The notes below the pieces were generated by a model that saw only the letters and a list, made by a program, of their open reading frames with translations, was not told the DNA's origin and searched no databases. A DNA stretch of 64,000 nucleotides. Origin: Amphibalanus amphitrite. Its lineage: Eukaryota; Arthropoda; Thecostraca; Balanomorpha; Balanidae. Below, one piece after another: positions 11,939 through 24,364 of the stretch; the first letter of the stretch is position 1; the number at the start of each line of letters is the position of its first letter. The DNA is taken from assembly GCF_019059575.1 (NCBI RefSeq), contig NW_024881968.1:124001-188000 (forward strand), in the 5' to 3' direction. A program made the translations under genes and the position numbers.

Positions 11939-14710
11939 TCGCGACACAGTATTATCAACTGCTGATCTGTTGGTGGTTTTAACAAGTGACATTTAAGATG
12001 TCAATATTTACCAATAACCACAATTACCCAGCCCATTTATGAGAAACACGAACTATGCCTGGTGCTCACGCCCACAATTTTCCCCTTTCTATACCAGACT
12101 CCGAAATTTATTGGCCGATCACGCGGTTACCTATTGGTCTAGACAGGCCGTGTTTCGGAGACAGCTGAACACGCTCAACTGGGCGTCACGAACGCTGATT
12201 GGGTGACACACCGTGACGTCACGTGTCATTTAGTGTGACGTCACGAGCCACCGTCCTGAGGCACATCGTTACTTCTAAAAGTAGAAATAGCAAAGGAATG
12301 ATGCGACACAATTAGCGGAGGACTCATGAATTTTTAGTCGCTCGAGCAGCATGTCTGTGCCTATCAGGCTTCTCAGGACTTATCAGGATTATGTGTCGTT
12401 TATGGCGGCAATGAGCCAGAGTTTCAGCGAGGCATCATATGCTTTCTGTCACTTCGGCATGCACGGGATGTGTGCGCGCCTGTATGACTACATGGGTCAT
12501 CCCGAAATCCACTGATCACGTGACTACCATCGCGCCCCGCCCCGACCTCTATCCTGTCTGGATCACGTGACCACAGGGCGTGACGGAGGCCGGATCACAC
12601 CGGATCCTGTCCCTCCCCCTCCCCTCGGGCCCTCTGCCCCTCTGCCCCCCCCTTGCCCCTCTGCCCCTCATGACCTGCCTGCGCATCAAATGCAGGGTGG
12701 AGCGCGACGGAAATAGCTCAAAATCGTACGCTTTGAGTGACGTGCCGACGTGCATGATTTGATGCAGCATGATGGGCAATAGACAGCAGACATGGAGTCT
12801 TGGACAATAGATAGAGGGCAAAGACAGGTGCTATCGAGACACACGAAACATCCAGCCGGCAGAGCATCGAGGACTGATCGAGCACATACCGTCCACTGAG
12901 CGAGGAAGACTACTTGTGGTACAGCGAGTGGAGATAATATTTCAAGTAGAGATGGAAAAGCGTAGACATGGAACTTTCTTTTAGTGTGCGCTTACTGGCT
13001 TAAGTGAGACTGTTGAAAAAAGCAAGCAGTTTGAATGACACGCATGCCTTTTTACTAATTGAGGAATGAAAATCCTTCAGCTTCTTCGTAACGGGTTTAG
13101 CAACAAAGGTTTCTTTTCCGTCTGCTTGGGTGAAGCTAAAACGTATGCTAGTCAGTCCTTCTTTTTACCGTATTGAAGACATACAAAAGATGCATAGACT
13201 AACACCCACGGTATTTTTGTTTCAAACTTATCATTTGCTTTCACACGTTGCGTAATGGCAAAGCAATGCTAGTGCAGGCGGATTTCCATAAATCCGTATT
13301 TCGGGCTCACCCCTTGCAGTTACGCTTCCTGCACGTCCTAATTAAACGAGCGCGCAGTCCGTGTAAGCCAATGCTTCGTGAAAGCCAAACATGTCGATTT
13401 GGCGGGCGCCGGGCGACTCGGGGCAGGGCCCGGCTGGGCCCGCACACATGAAGGTCATTAGTGAAACGATGCGTCGATAATTTCTCTGATTTCACGCGCT
13501 ACGTATTGCTGGGCGTTTCACGCTGAAAGAACGGTTGTCTGTTTGAGCTGCTCGCTCGGCCCACGGAGTAGGTAAGTTCAAGATTTTAGGTCCCATGGAA
13601 TGACGACTCTTCATTGTTAAAATAATAAATAGTTCAACATCGTTCCAAATGTTCAAGCCCGAAGAAAAATCACGCAAAAAGTTTATAGAGTAGCGCTTAG
13701 GAACATCAACCAATAGCGAAGCGTTTATTACCTTCACTCGTCACGCCTCAAGATTGTAAACGCTCGAACAACAACGGAGGGTGAAAATGACAAGCTGTCA
13801 CAAACTGTGCAGCGATAAGGGCGGATGTGGTGCTACAACAGCGACATCAGCTAGTGCTACCCCAGCTGCGACGCGGCGATTGCTGTTGGTGGTGAACCGC
13901 CTGTGGTCGGTCTGACCGCCACCTCGGAGACGCACAGGAAAGCGTCCCCACTCGCGTGACCTCACGGCACAACAGCTTACAAGGACGCGTGCAGGCTTTC
14001 GTTACAAGAGAGCACTGCAAAAACCACCTCTCGCTACGGCAGACTTCCGCTGTGGAACGGATCTAACAGAGTGTCAGGAGAGTCATCCCGACACGGAATG
14101 GTGCAATGGCTTTGGATGGGGATGGGGACGGGAGCGTGACCTGAGCGTGCGCCGTGCACCTCCTGTTGGTGCCATCACCAGCGCACCGTGGGAGGTGCAC
14201 GCAGTCACTTTCACGAACCGCTTGCAACAGCCTGGAGAAATTCACGATCAACCATTATGACGATCGGCGCTTCTCACATTTCATAACGTTTTCAGAGACC
14301 ATAAAGAATAGGCAACTGATGGTAGCATAGATAACTGAATGTGCAACCTTTCTCGGGATATTTTGCAGCGATTGCGTATAATGGTTCAATTGCATTTTTT
14401 AATCAGTTATATTGCCTGTAGGTGTATTAAAATATGGAACGTCGCTCAATAAAATGATAAGACTGAACTTTTCACCCACCTTTAATGTGCCATTCATTTT
14501 GTCCTTGGCCTCTTATTGTATGTGCTAATTCATCATAAACACAGCCCTCATTGTTGTATCTTTTTGTTGGGTACGTCATAACCCAGTTTAACGTCAAAGT
14601 AACAACAAAGACCCGCCCGTCCGTCCCCAAATCCTTGCATCACTCCCCTCCCCCTCCCACACACACACACACACAAACATATGTACAATACCCCCTCCCC
14701 CAGCACTGAC
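11939..14710. other. Long non-coding stretch
   Basis: No supported exon. It could be an intron if the exons at 14711-15940 and 6397-6514 belong together. A CRE pair lies at 12214-12243, a CCCT-rich patch near 12610-12670 and a CA run at about 14655-14675. Confidence 0.4.
12214..12243. promoter_or_regulatory. Paired palindromic CRE sites with an E-box
   Basis: Two exact TGACGTCA octamers at 12214-12221 and 12236-12243 are spaced 22 bases start to start. CACGTG overlaps the first (12220-12225). TGACGTCA is the CREB/ATF site and CACGTG the bHLH E-box. No start codon or exon is evident close by, so the target is unknown. Confidence 0.45.
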
Positions 14711-15940
14711 CTTGAAGAGTAGTTTGGCCAGTGTGACCGGGTCGAGTCGATCGTGAAGTCCCCGGTACAGCGGCAGGATCAGACCCAGCCGCCTGGCCGC
14801 CGACACCGCCTGGTACCAGCGCTTCAGCGAGGGCGGCGTGTTCACCAACTCGTCCAGCAGCGTCTCCAGCTGCCCCTCCTCCTCCTCCTCCGCCACTCCC
14901 GGCAGGGGGACACTCCAGGAGGGGGCCCGAGAGCTCCCCTGCTGGGCCGACTGCGGTGGGGTTGGACGTCTCATGACGTCACATAGCTCCGCTGCCAACT
15001 GTCTCTGCTGTTTCACCGCGCGACGCTCCGGAGGAACGTCCTTCAGACGAGGGAGGTCTCCGTCCGTACGTTCATCAGCCTCACTCTCGGAGATTAGTCT
15101 GGCGCCGGCGCCAGGGGCGCTACTTCTCTCCTTGTGTGAGAAGAAGCGCACCTCTCCCAACTCCGTGGCAGAGAGGTACCCCAGGCTGCGAGCTTCCTCC
15201 AGCAGGTCATGTCTCAGCACGGCGATATCCGCTGCCGTCGGCCGCGCGGCGCGGGACTCCCTCGCGCGCCCCCGCTCCCTCCGACGAAACTTCTGCAGGC
15301 TGAGGAAGGACTTCTGGACGGGCAGGTCGGCCGGAGGCCAGCAGGTCTGCTGGCCTCTCCGTGGCGTCGGCAGCGTCCGGAACTGGGGGTTATACCGCGA
15401 GAACACAAACCTCGGTCGGCTGGGCGTGCCTCCGTACCGATCGGGCCCGCGGCGCCGGAGGATCCCCCGCACTGGACGATCAGAGGTCTCCAGAAGGTCG
15501 TCCACGCTGGAGGTCTTCCGGACCGGGTGGACGTGCTGGAGGTCATGTTGGTTGTCCTCTTCCGACGCCAGGTGCTCTGCGCTGCCCCAGACGCCGCTGT
15601 GTCTCTGCAGACGTCTGTGGCCCTCCAGTGAGTCTGATCTCTGCCGGTCGGCCGCCGGGCGTCTCCTCGCGTTGGGCACCTTCAGCGCGCTGTGTGAGGA
15701 AGCCTCGCTGCGAGGGACGGCTGAGGTATCCGTGCACGCGGAACACCCAGAGGACACGTTCGACGGCTGTGACGAGGTCAGGGAGGCGCTGTCGGTGGCC
15801 TCCCGACCGCTGTCCGTACACTCGCCGCACATCTCGGATTCCCTCGCAGCCTGCTGAGGTCCCGGGTTCGAATCCACCCCCGAGCGCGTCTCTTTGTCCG
15901 CCTCTGAGAGACCGAGCTCTGACCGGCGCCACTTGAGCAT
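14711..15940 (-). CDS. Large coding exon of an unrecognised, mostly disordered intracellular protein
   Basis: From a genuine ATG at 15940 the frame runs 410 codons to a donor, CTTCAAG|GTCAGT, at 14711/14710 (phase 0). The open frame continues about 38 codons into what looks like intron. The protein begins MLKWRRSELGLSEADKETRS and is rich in Ser, Arg and Pro for its first 280 residues. It then carries charged helical stretches (AAELCDVMRR, an EEEEE run). It ends in a denser, probably folded part containing SLKRWYQAVSAARRLGLILP and LDPVTLAKLLFK. No signal peptide or membrane helix is seen. The rest of the gene must lie at lower coordinates; 6397-6514 is phase-compatible. I do not recognise the family. 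The opposite-strand frame of 339 codons is a GC-composition shadow. Confidence 0.65.
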
Positions 15941-18595
15941 CGAGTGTTGGAATCTGGAGTCCAGGTGGTGTATTCAGGAGCGGTAACAGACCTCCGTGAA
16001 ATACAATGTCTGAAGACGGCGTCCCAGGTTACGAGTAGTCCTTGTCCGTTAATGTAATCGAGCGGGCACGTGCCAACACGGCCTAAGACGGCACGTCTCG
16101 TGATATTCCGTGTTGGAGATCGAACACGTGCACTACAGTTAACGTTTAAACACGTGCCCTTATCGGGTTTGAATAGTTTCTTGGAACGGATCAGCGTGTA
16201 GAACGGCACACGTTTGGGCAGCTGTCACGAAATGATTATGGCGTATTTCAACTATTCGTTCAATGCCAACCCTCAATTCATGATTGTGAGACAATGCGGC
16301 ATAGCCACTGGTTTCTTTACCACAATGTCTATCAATTCATGAGTGAACAATTGCCAAAATCAGCACAGCAACTTGTCACTCCATTGTTACCAGCACTATC
16401 ACTAACAATGTGACTGACTGCGATACTGACTGGTTGACTGACGGACTGATAGCGCGACTGACAGCGTGACTGACCGGCGTGGAACGCGGCGCCACCCGGG
16501 GTACAGCCCCCACCCTCCGCTAGCTTCCGGTCAGCGCGGGTGCTGTGCGGAGGGGGAGGGAGGGGAGGGTGCGGTGTGTGTGCCACACCCTGGATACGGA
16601 CACGGACTGCCGCGGGTGAAGAGCTGCGGACACAGCGGGTCCGGGGACACGGTGTCCGGCGGATCTGAGGACACGATATCTCTGACGGGGCTGTGGACAC
16701 AGTCCACTGTCCGGTAGACCTGAGGACACGTGTTTGACGAATACAGCTGAGGATACGTGCACCCGCCAAAGCCGAGGGAACAATCTGTCCGATCCACGTG
16801 CTAGTGCTGAGCTGGGAGCTGTGAAACGTTTTCTCTTTAGTGTTTCTGTGGATCACCGGCTCATGACGATCGAACAGTGAATCCAGGAGGCGGTGAGTCG
16901 GATCATTTGGGACGGTGATTTTACATGCACCAGTGGTTTCTTCACTTTTCTCCTGGCTTCGCTCGTTTCTGGATATGGCAGCAGTTCTCTTCACGGGCTT
17001 GTTTGTTGACCGCAAACTGTCAATGTCAGTTTGACAGTGAGTGTCAATTCAAATCTTTGAATTGGCCTCTGCCCTCAATCTTTTACAAATCGGAGCACAT
17101 CTATCCTCGGTAAAACGACGAATATAGCACTCGCACTAGCACCAAATCACGCCACCACTGGCCACAATAGTTTCACGTCAGCACACCACTCCCTTCCACG
17201 TGTCCCGCTGTTTCGTACCTCGGCTCACTGCTTCCCCGTCCGTTCACCGTACCGACGCTGCCTCGTCCGAGTGTCACACTCACGGCACCACCCCTGCCGC
17301 CTGTCACCCGGGCCCCCGCCGCCGACCGACTGTGTGTCACGTATAGGACCCGACTCCGCCCCGACGGTGAAACGCCCGGGGCACTGGAGCGGCACAGCGC
17401 GCGAGCCGACCGCCCGGCTAGCGCCCCCGACAGAGGATAATGGGAGGGGGGGGGGGTTGTAGTGAGATTATCCGTAGGATTTGTGTCATGAGAAGAGCAG
17501 TAGGATTGACTGTGAGGTGGGGTTGATGGTCGGATCGGGTATCTTGTGAAGGGAGTTGAAGGGAATTATTTTGTCGTGATGTGAGATGTAGGAGTGGTAC
17601 TTGATTACAATGTATGGTAAGTGTTACGGTGAATATTTTTTGATGAGTTATGAGTTAGCCCTTTTACCCAAGAATGGAGATGCTTTATTGCCTATTAATT
17701 GAAGGATATGTGATTGACTCAAACTAGATTTGGCTATATCCGATTATAAGGACAAGATAGGCATGATTTATTTGAAACGACAATTTAGACAGCGACTATC
17801 AATAATGGAGGTCTAAAAATATTTTTATTGGATATACATATCTATTATTCATGCTTTACTTGCCCATAAAAGTTTGACGCTCCATTCACCGAGCTCAGTT
17901 ACATATCCATGTAGAAACTCCTCGACTTTCACCTTCACTACCGCGAAAAAGTTATTCGTGTCATTCAAACACAGCGCAAGGTCGCACTCTACAGCTCACC
18001 ACCGTGACGAAAACAAAACAAACAGAATAAAGCAGACTGCGGCTGATTATAATTGCACGGGCCGCGTCCCCGGTATCACCCCACGTGCAGGTCGTGAATG
18101 CAGCATTGGCGGCCGGGCAGCCGTGACAAGTTTCACGACCCCAAAGAACCGAGACAGAGAGGTATGTATGACGGAACGCGCCGGTATTGGCGACATCACG
18201 CAGCGCGACACAGTCGCCATTGTTCTCACTTTTGACCAAACCTAGCGAAAGTCGATATGTAGATGAAGATGAAAGTTTTCGGCGGGCTCTGTTCCACGAG
18301 CCTATCGGGCTGTTTTCAATTTTCAGCAGCCTCCTCGTGACATCGACATGAAATGGATGGAGCGTCATGGTCATGCCCTGTCATGGGCATTGGGATGTAA
18401 AGTTAAGACTTCGTGTGTGAGTAGTCTTAATTGTCAATACCAGTTGCCTTTCGATCGTTTTCATCATCAGTCAGTCTCTATTTTTGTTTTTCAGCTCTCT
18501 TCGAGACTTCCTACGCACAAAAACTGGAGGAATGCTTTAATGGATTGCTTTATAGAGTCATTTTGTGTAAAAATAGCATTTTAAGGTCTTCCGTC
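15941..18595. other. Stretch with no supported gene
   Basis: The part at 16450-16760 and 17220-17440 is GC-rich with overlapping open frames on both strands but no domain or splice signals. The remainder is AT-rich. Part may be promoter or 5' UTR of the minus-strand gene at 15940. Confidence 0.4.
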
Positions 18596-18667
18596 GCCGC
18601 CTTAGCTCAGGGGCAGAGCACCTGTCTCGTAAACAGGGGGTCGTGAGTTCGATTCTCACAGGCGGCA
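18596..18667 (+). tRNA. tRNA-Thr(CGU): tRNA-Thr(CGU)
   Basis: A 72-base cloverleaf. The acceptor stem GCCGCCT/AGGCGGC is perfectly paired with discriminator A (18667). The D stem is GCTC/GAGC. The anticodon stem is CCTGT/ACAGG with loop CTCGTAA, giving anticodon CGT. The T stem is GTGAG/CTCAC around TTCGATT. The internal A box (TAGCTCAGGGG) and a B-box variant (GAGTTCGATTC) are present. A T-run at about 18681-18686 would terminate RNA polymerase III. No intron; CCA is not encoded, as usual in eukaryotes. Confidence 0.95.
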
Positions 18668-19121
18668 GGTCGTTGCCCGATCTTTTTGTCTCTTAGGTGT
18701 TCTGTTGCTTAATCATTTATTTCGGCAAACGCGAGGCACGAGAAACGTTTAAAATAGCGCAAAGCTGCGAATAACTTCGCTCAATTTAATGTCATGAAAC
18801 AATTCGATTATGATTTTCGTTGATGCACGCTGCACAGAGCAAAGCATGGTAGGTATGCCTAAAACTCTAACCAAAGTGCATATTGCAGTGCACAGTGCAC
18901 ATGGCCTGCGAATGGATATAAACTAATGAAAGCGGAAGGTTTGCTAAATACCGATTGAGTCACTGTATCTGAAATTTTCATCGTAATTATGGTTTAGTTA
19001 GTGTTCCTGCTAAATCATATCCCACTAAACTTACTAAACCATAAATCTACTTACATATAGCGTTCCTTGCCTGTCGTTCGGTTTTTGTTGATGCAAGTAT
19101 CATTACCCGCCCTACCTTATC

Positions 19122-19194
19122 GACTCCGTGGCACAACGTAGCGCGTCTGATTCCAGATCAGAAGGTTGTACCTATTTTCAAATCACGTCGGGTC
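19122..19194 (+). pseudogene. Decayed tRNA-Trp(CCA)
   Basis: The D arm and anticodon arm are well preserved (TAGCGCGTCTGATTCCAGAT, anticodon CCA). The variable region and T-arm entrance carry extra bases (GTTGTACCTATTTTCAAATC where a normal gene has about four fewer). The 3' acceptor strand has lost one G. It cannot form a normal T arm. It could also be the head of a tRNA-derived SINE, but no tail was recognised. Confidence 0.7.
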
Positions 19195-19413
19195 CAAATG
19201 GTTTATATTTACATAATGCATCCATCCACACTTCCATCCTCGTTTATTTACATTTTACTGACAGACTGAAGAGAACTACTAACGAGCAGCTTGCCAATGT
19301 GTCAGGAAGGGTACCAACAAAACGGCGCGTGGCTTCAGCAGACCGTCACTCACCATTGCGAGTTATCAAGTCAAGAAAGAATCGAACGGCAAACGACTTA
19401 TACTTTCCGGTTT

Positions 19414-20799
19414 TCAGTTCTTACAACCATCATGAGACAGCGGCCGTTGGTGCCACGTGGACAGTGATGTGAAACACTCATTGATCGCGTCAGTTACTTC
19501 GGCGAACTTCTCAGAACACGCCGCCTTCATCTCGTCAAGCTTATTCACAGTCTCTGTCTCAACTTCCCCCAACTGGTTCTCAATTTCAGCCACTTGTGAA
19601 AACGTTCCATTTAGTTTATCTGCCAGAACAGATAACTCAACGTCGAAGTCAATGGCCAGGGAGAGCCATAGACCGAACTGAATCTTCACATCGGCCGCCG
19701 CCTCTTCCATCAGAGTCACCAGGCCACTGACTGTTTGATTGCGCTTGCTATCGATCTCCGAAAGCAGGACGCCTTCAGCCGCAGTCATGTCCTCCAAGAA
19801 CGCCTCCTGCCCGGCGGGGAGCTCCGCGAAATCCTCCGCCACCTCCCTCTCCACCTCTTTGAGCCGCTCCTTCATTGCCGCCTGGCCGCTGAGGTAGATC
19901 TCCGTCTCGCAGCCCGCGTCTGCCGCGGTCCGCAGCTCCTGGGCAGAGCTCTGGGACTTGTCGATGTTCTCCAGCGGCTGAAGCACCTCCGGCCACGAGG
20001 CTCGCTCTGTTCTGAGCCGTAGCAGCAGCGTGCTCTGGTCGCTGGTGAGCCGGCTAATCCTACCCTCCAGCGAGATCATCTCGTGGAGGATGCGGGAGCT
20101 GCACCTCCGCGGAGAAGGCTTCCTCTTCTTCTTCTTCTTCTTCATCCAGGAGATGATGAAGCGTTCGTCCCTATCCTGGCGGCTGGCGGTATCGGCGCTG
20201 GAAGGGGTCCTGACGTCGACGGCTGCCGGTGTGGTGGTGTTATGATCCAGCCTGATGTAGTCCTTGATGTAGTCCTGACAAAGACAAACAGAATGTCAAG
20301 AGAATCTGCTAAAAGGATCCGGCACTACGGGATTCAGCATTGATACATTTCATGATTAACGTTTGCTTTGGCATTTTGTTCGCACGTATTCAAATATTTA
20401 GAATATGAATCATTCACGAGTGAACAAGCATAACTAACGAATGAATGAAAGAAGGGACAACCAGCGGACGAAACAAATGAGCGTGAAACATACCTCTTCT
20501 CCAAACAGCTCATCGTGCTCCTGATACACCGCAACCTCTTCGAACTCTCCTGGCTGCGGCGGGCTGACGTACTTCACAGACAGCTGGTGTGACGGCATGT
20601 TCAGCAGCAGGACGGCCAGCAGTGGCGTCAGCAGACGGACCGGCGGGCGGAGGGCGGCTGACACGGTGACGGGAGGCCGCGGACTGGCGCTGACCGTCGG
20701 AAGGCAGAGTCCGGCAGGGCTCAGAGGTCCGGTCTGAGGAGGGCTCGATGGTAGGGGAGGAGGAGTGGGAGGAGTCAGGTGATGAGGTAGAACGGTCAT
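19414..20799 (-). CDS. Two-exon coiled-coil protein of unknown function
   Basis: Exon 1 is 20799-20494 (102 codons) and ends GEE at a donor, GAAGAG|GTATGT. Exon 2 starts at 20274 after tttgtctttgtcag and reads DYIKDYIRLDHNTTT onward to a TGA at 19414-19416. Both junctions are phase 0, giving about 388 residues. Exon 1 is Pro/Ser-rich. A second methionine (MPSHQLSVKYVSPPQ, 20598) could be the real start. Exon 2 carries a Lys6 run from a GAA/AAG trinucleotide repeat, a nuclear-signal-like basic patch, and then long heptad-like helices (EGRISRLTSDQSTLLLRLR, AAMKERLKEVEREVAEDFAE, VAEIENQLGEVETETVNKLD). The tail is uncertain because GTAAGA at 19424 could be another donor. I do not recognise the family. 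Confidence 0.65.
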
Positions 20800-22063
20800 T
20801 GGACGAGACGGTGACCAGCGTTGGAGAGGATGCCCTCCCCTGCCTCACTTCTTATCTCTTCCCTGTCTCTTAGACCGATGACAAAGGCGCTTCATCTAAT
20901 CTCACATCTTAATCAACCCGAAACTCTGGGAGGTCGGTCGAAATGTCATCAATGCGCCCGAGTCATCTCCCTGGTCTTGCGTCTCTGGGGCGACATGTAA
21001 TACACCTTCTGATCAATGAGAGGAGCAGACCTATCAGTCATGTAAATCAGGCATGCCACACAGGTAGCCGAGGCGTCACAACCGGAGCGTTTGTCTCTAC
21101 GCACTCCGTTCATTGTAGACATTCCGTGGGCGTGGTGGGAGACGGTGGGACGAGATCCCAGTGTTGTTTGGTGGTAGAGATACTGAGAGTAGCGGCAGTC
21201 GGCCATCAGAGAGGGTCGTGTGGACAGAAAGGACCGGGCAGGAGGATTAACTAGGACTACGGGGAACTTGAGGGGTGGGTACGCAGAGACGATCTAAAAC
21301 TGGTGGGGAGGTGAGGGTTTGGCAATCCCTGTAGTCGCTGTGTCGCGTTACTACGTGTATGACAACTGCAGCAACTGTGACGGTTATGGAACTGCGATGG
21401 CTGTGAAATTAGATTTGACATTCGAAATATGTCTCGTTCAAGACATTCTGAGATAGGCATTAGGTATGTACACCATGATTCTGCTCAACGACCGTTCATT
21501 CCTATTGATATTTATTATTCATTCATGTGATAGTGCCGGTAATCGTTAAAAGACGTTATTGATAGCACACAGTAAAGGATAGTCGTCTAATTTATTGAAG
21601 CTATTCTAGGCTAAAATGCAACCCCTTTAAACATTTCACACATCAAAATATAGTATATCAGTTCTGTTCTGTGCATCCCGGCGCTTATCACATCCGACAT
21701 CACAGCTGAATGCCCTCACAGCCAGATCACTGGCATCCGCCTAAAAACTCCCAACGACGCCAAGCCTCGGTGCCGCAAACATCACTGACGCAGCTCACCG
21801 GGCCTGGTCCCCTGACCCCCCCCCCCTCCCCCTGCCAACCTCGGGCCTTTGCACCGACACTCTTCTGATGCTAACTCCCTGACACTTTGTCTCTGGGTTT
21901 GTCCAAGCCAGGTCTCTAATAGGTGGCAATTTTCCATGTGTAGAGCACTGCCTCGCAATTTATAGGTGGCGACTTGTGATTCGCAGGTGCCGCGTCCTCA
22001 TTCAGAGCTTGTGGATCGTGACTCCCAGGTGGCGTTACGCTCTGCAGTGAGATGTCCGGTCCC
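20800..22063. other. Intergenic stretch
   Basis: No supported coding exon. A minus-strand AATAAA at 21591-21596 is about 470 bases beyond the helicase stop and may end its transcript. A short C-run lies near 21819-21828. Confidence 0.4.
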
Positions 22064-24364
22064 TCACAGGCGACATTTGCGCGCCGATCGCACCTCGCCG
22101 TTTCGCCGCAGGTGCGTGACCAGCGAGGCGAGTACCTCGTCCGAGGAGACCGTCTCCGTGTCGCAGACGACGCACAGCTGCCGACGCGCGCGCGTCACCG
22201 CCACGTTAATCCGTCGCTTGTCGCCGAGGAAGCCCACGTCTCGGTTCGGGTTGGAGCGGACCAGGGACAGTAGGATGGCCTCCTTCTCGCGGCCCTGGAA
22301 GCCGTCCACGGTGTTGACCTCGACGTCGGGGAGCTTGTGACGCCGCAGCGCCGCGCGCACGGCCGCCGTCTGAGCCGCGTACGGGGTGATGACTCCCATG
22401 TGCTGCTGGAGGAGGCCGTCGGCCGCCAGCGCGGCCGCATGTGCCGCCACGAGCGCCGCCTCGCCGAGGTTCTGTCTAGAGCGGGTCTGGTCGGGGGTGG
22501 ACTCGGCGAGGCGACAGCCGGCCGTGTCGATCAGCAGTAGCGTCGGGCCGGTCTCGGCCGTGTCCCGGACCCCAGGCAGCTGGGAGAGCCGGTGGCGCAG
22601 CACGTGCGGCGCCGCCGAGAGCAAGCCGCCGTAGTAGCGGTCCGACGACCACTCCTGGATGTGCTCGTTCATCCGGTACTGGACGCCGAGCTTACACACC
22701 AGCGCGTCGCCGTGCAGCTGCAGCTGGCGCTCCATCAGCGACACGGACAGGCCGCCCTTCTCGGCCGACTTGTTCCGCAGCATCGGAGACAGCTGCTCCG
22801 GATCCCCGAACATGAGCACTTTCTTGGCGCGCGGTATGGCGAGCCAGCAGGCGGCCTCCAGCGCCTGCGTGGCTTCGTCGATCACCAGCAGGTCGAACTC
22901 ACCACCCTGTTTGGTGATCTTCAGCGGCCCCTGCTCGCTGGCCGTTGCCAGAGTGCACAGCACCACCTCCGCGTCTTCGATGACCTTTCTCTTCAGCTGC
23001 TTTTCGTTGGGCATGTCGTTCCAGTCCTCGCCCAATCTCTTCTCCCAGTCATCGAGAAGGTAGGCGGCGCATTGGTCAATCCAAAAGTCCAGCAGGTTCT
23101 CCTGGATCCTCGCTGGATGTCCCAGCCGGACCATGCTTCCCAGCTCGGCCTCCCACAGTTTTTCTAGCAGGTTGTCCACGGCAGTGTTGGACGGCGCGCA
23201 CACCAGCACCCGCTGACCTCGCTCCACGTGCTGCAGAATCGCCTCCACCGCAGTGGTGGTCTTCCCGGTACCGGCCGGTCCGTGGATGATCGCCAGCCGC
23301 TGCTGGCGCAGGGTGAACTCCACTGCCGCGCGCTGCGACGGGTCCAGCAGGGTGTTGAAGAGCCGCAGCTGGCCGCTTTCGTCGAGGAGCTGCGGCGGCA
23401 GCTGCGCCGCCGGCGGCTCCAGCGGACAGGCGTCCTCGGCGAACAGGGTGGCCCGGAGACGTCCCACTGGACCGGACTTCAGCGACGGGAGGGCCTTCAG
23501 GGCGGCGCACATCCTCTCGTGGGTGCTGTCGTCGTGCATCTTATGCACGTCCACGAACGTGTGCAGGGGGACGTGTTTACTCTTGTTCTTGTCCATCACC
23601 AGAGTGAGCTCGAATTCCGTCTTGTGCCGGACGACAGCCGTGGGCCACCGCTCGCCCACCCGCACCCTGACACTGTCCCGGCTGGAGATGCAGTTTCTGG
23701 GGAACATCGCGTCCCGACCGGCGGCGGGTCGCAGCAGCAGCTCGTGGAAGCGGTGCCGCGTCCTGCGCTGCTGAGCCACCAGCAGCCCCGGCAGCTGGTC
23801 GCGGCCGTACAGGCGCCGGCGGTCCCACACCTCCGTCCTGTGCTCCTTCTCCAGCAGATGGAGGTGCAGCTTCACCAGCTCCTTGCAGCTCAGCGGCTTG
23901 GGCGGCGGCGGCTGAAACCGAAAACGAGGGGACCATCAGTGGTCTGTCTTCCTGTTCCCTGCTAAAACGTCTTACTTGTTCTCTTTCGCAACTCTCTTCA
24001 TTTTCTGTGATGGACCTTCTTTCCACCTCCGCCTGTGTCCAAAATCCCTCTAGGTTTTACGCCAGAACTCCCTCCCCGTTCTCTACCAGTCTTTCTGCAG
24101 TGTAACTGCACGCCAACAATAAGCCGATCATTATTGCTGAACTGGTCTACACATTGCCAGAGGGACACTCACCTCAGAGGGAGGACCAGGTGCCGGCTGC
24201 GAGGGAGGATCTGGCGGCACGACATCCGGCTGGGAGGCGACGCCCGCCTTGGAGACCGTCCCCGTCGCGGCGACGTCGGCGGTGGTGTCCGCCTCTTTCC
24301 TGTTCCTACTCTTGGCTCTGGCCCGGCTGCCACCGCCCCGGGTCTCTGATCGCGACTCCCTCAT
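22064..24364 (-). CDS. IGHMBP2: Superfamily 1 helicase, IGHMBP2/SMUBP-2-like
   Basis: ATP-dependent 5'-3' RNA/DNA helicase of the UPF1-like group. The vertebrate relative associates with ribosomes and tRNA factors. Exon 1 (24364-24173, 64 codons) starts at an ATG and ends E|GTGAGT. Exon 2 starts at 23911 after cggtttcag and runs to 22064. Both junctions are phase 0, giving about 679 residues. Motifs in order are Walker A GPAGTGKTT (about 23281-23254), CAPSNTAVDNLLEKL, the DEAT box LLVIDEATQALEA (about 22870), GDPEQLSP, VQYRMNEHIQEW, VNTVDGFQGREKEAI and RRINVAVTRARRQL. The N-terminal half retains the LHTF...LLDPSQRAAVEF layout of the family. The R3H and AN1 zinc-finger domains of human IGHMBP2 are absent, because the frame stops soon after the helicase core. 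The start at 23875 is GTG and is internal. Confidence 0.93.

Noticed and set aside
14838..15936. Long plus-strand open frames (339 and 191 codons) opposite the minus-strand exon
   Set aside because: They are antisense to a frame with a true ATG and donor, in GC-rich DNA where stops are rare. They show no domain.
22195..23965. Plus-strand frames of 134-245 codons over the helicase
   Set aside because: Shadows of the helicase exon.
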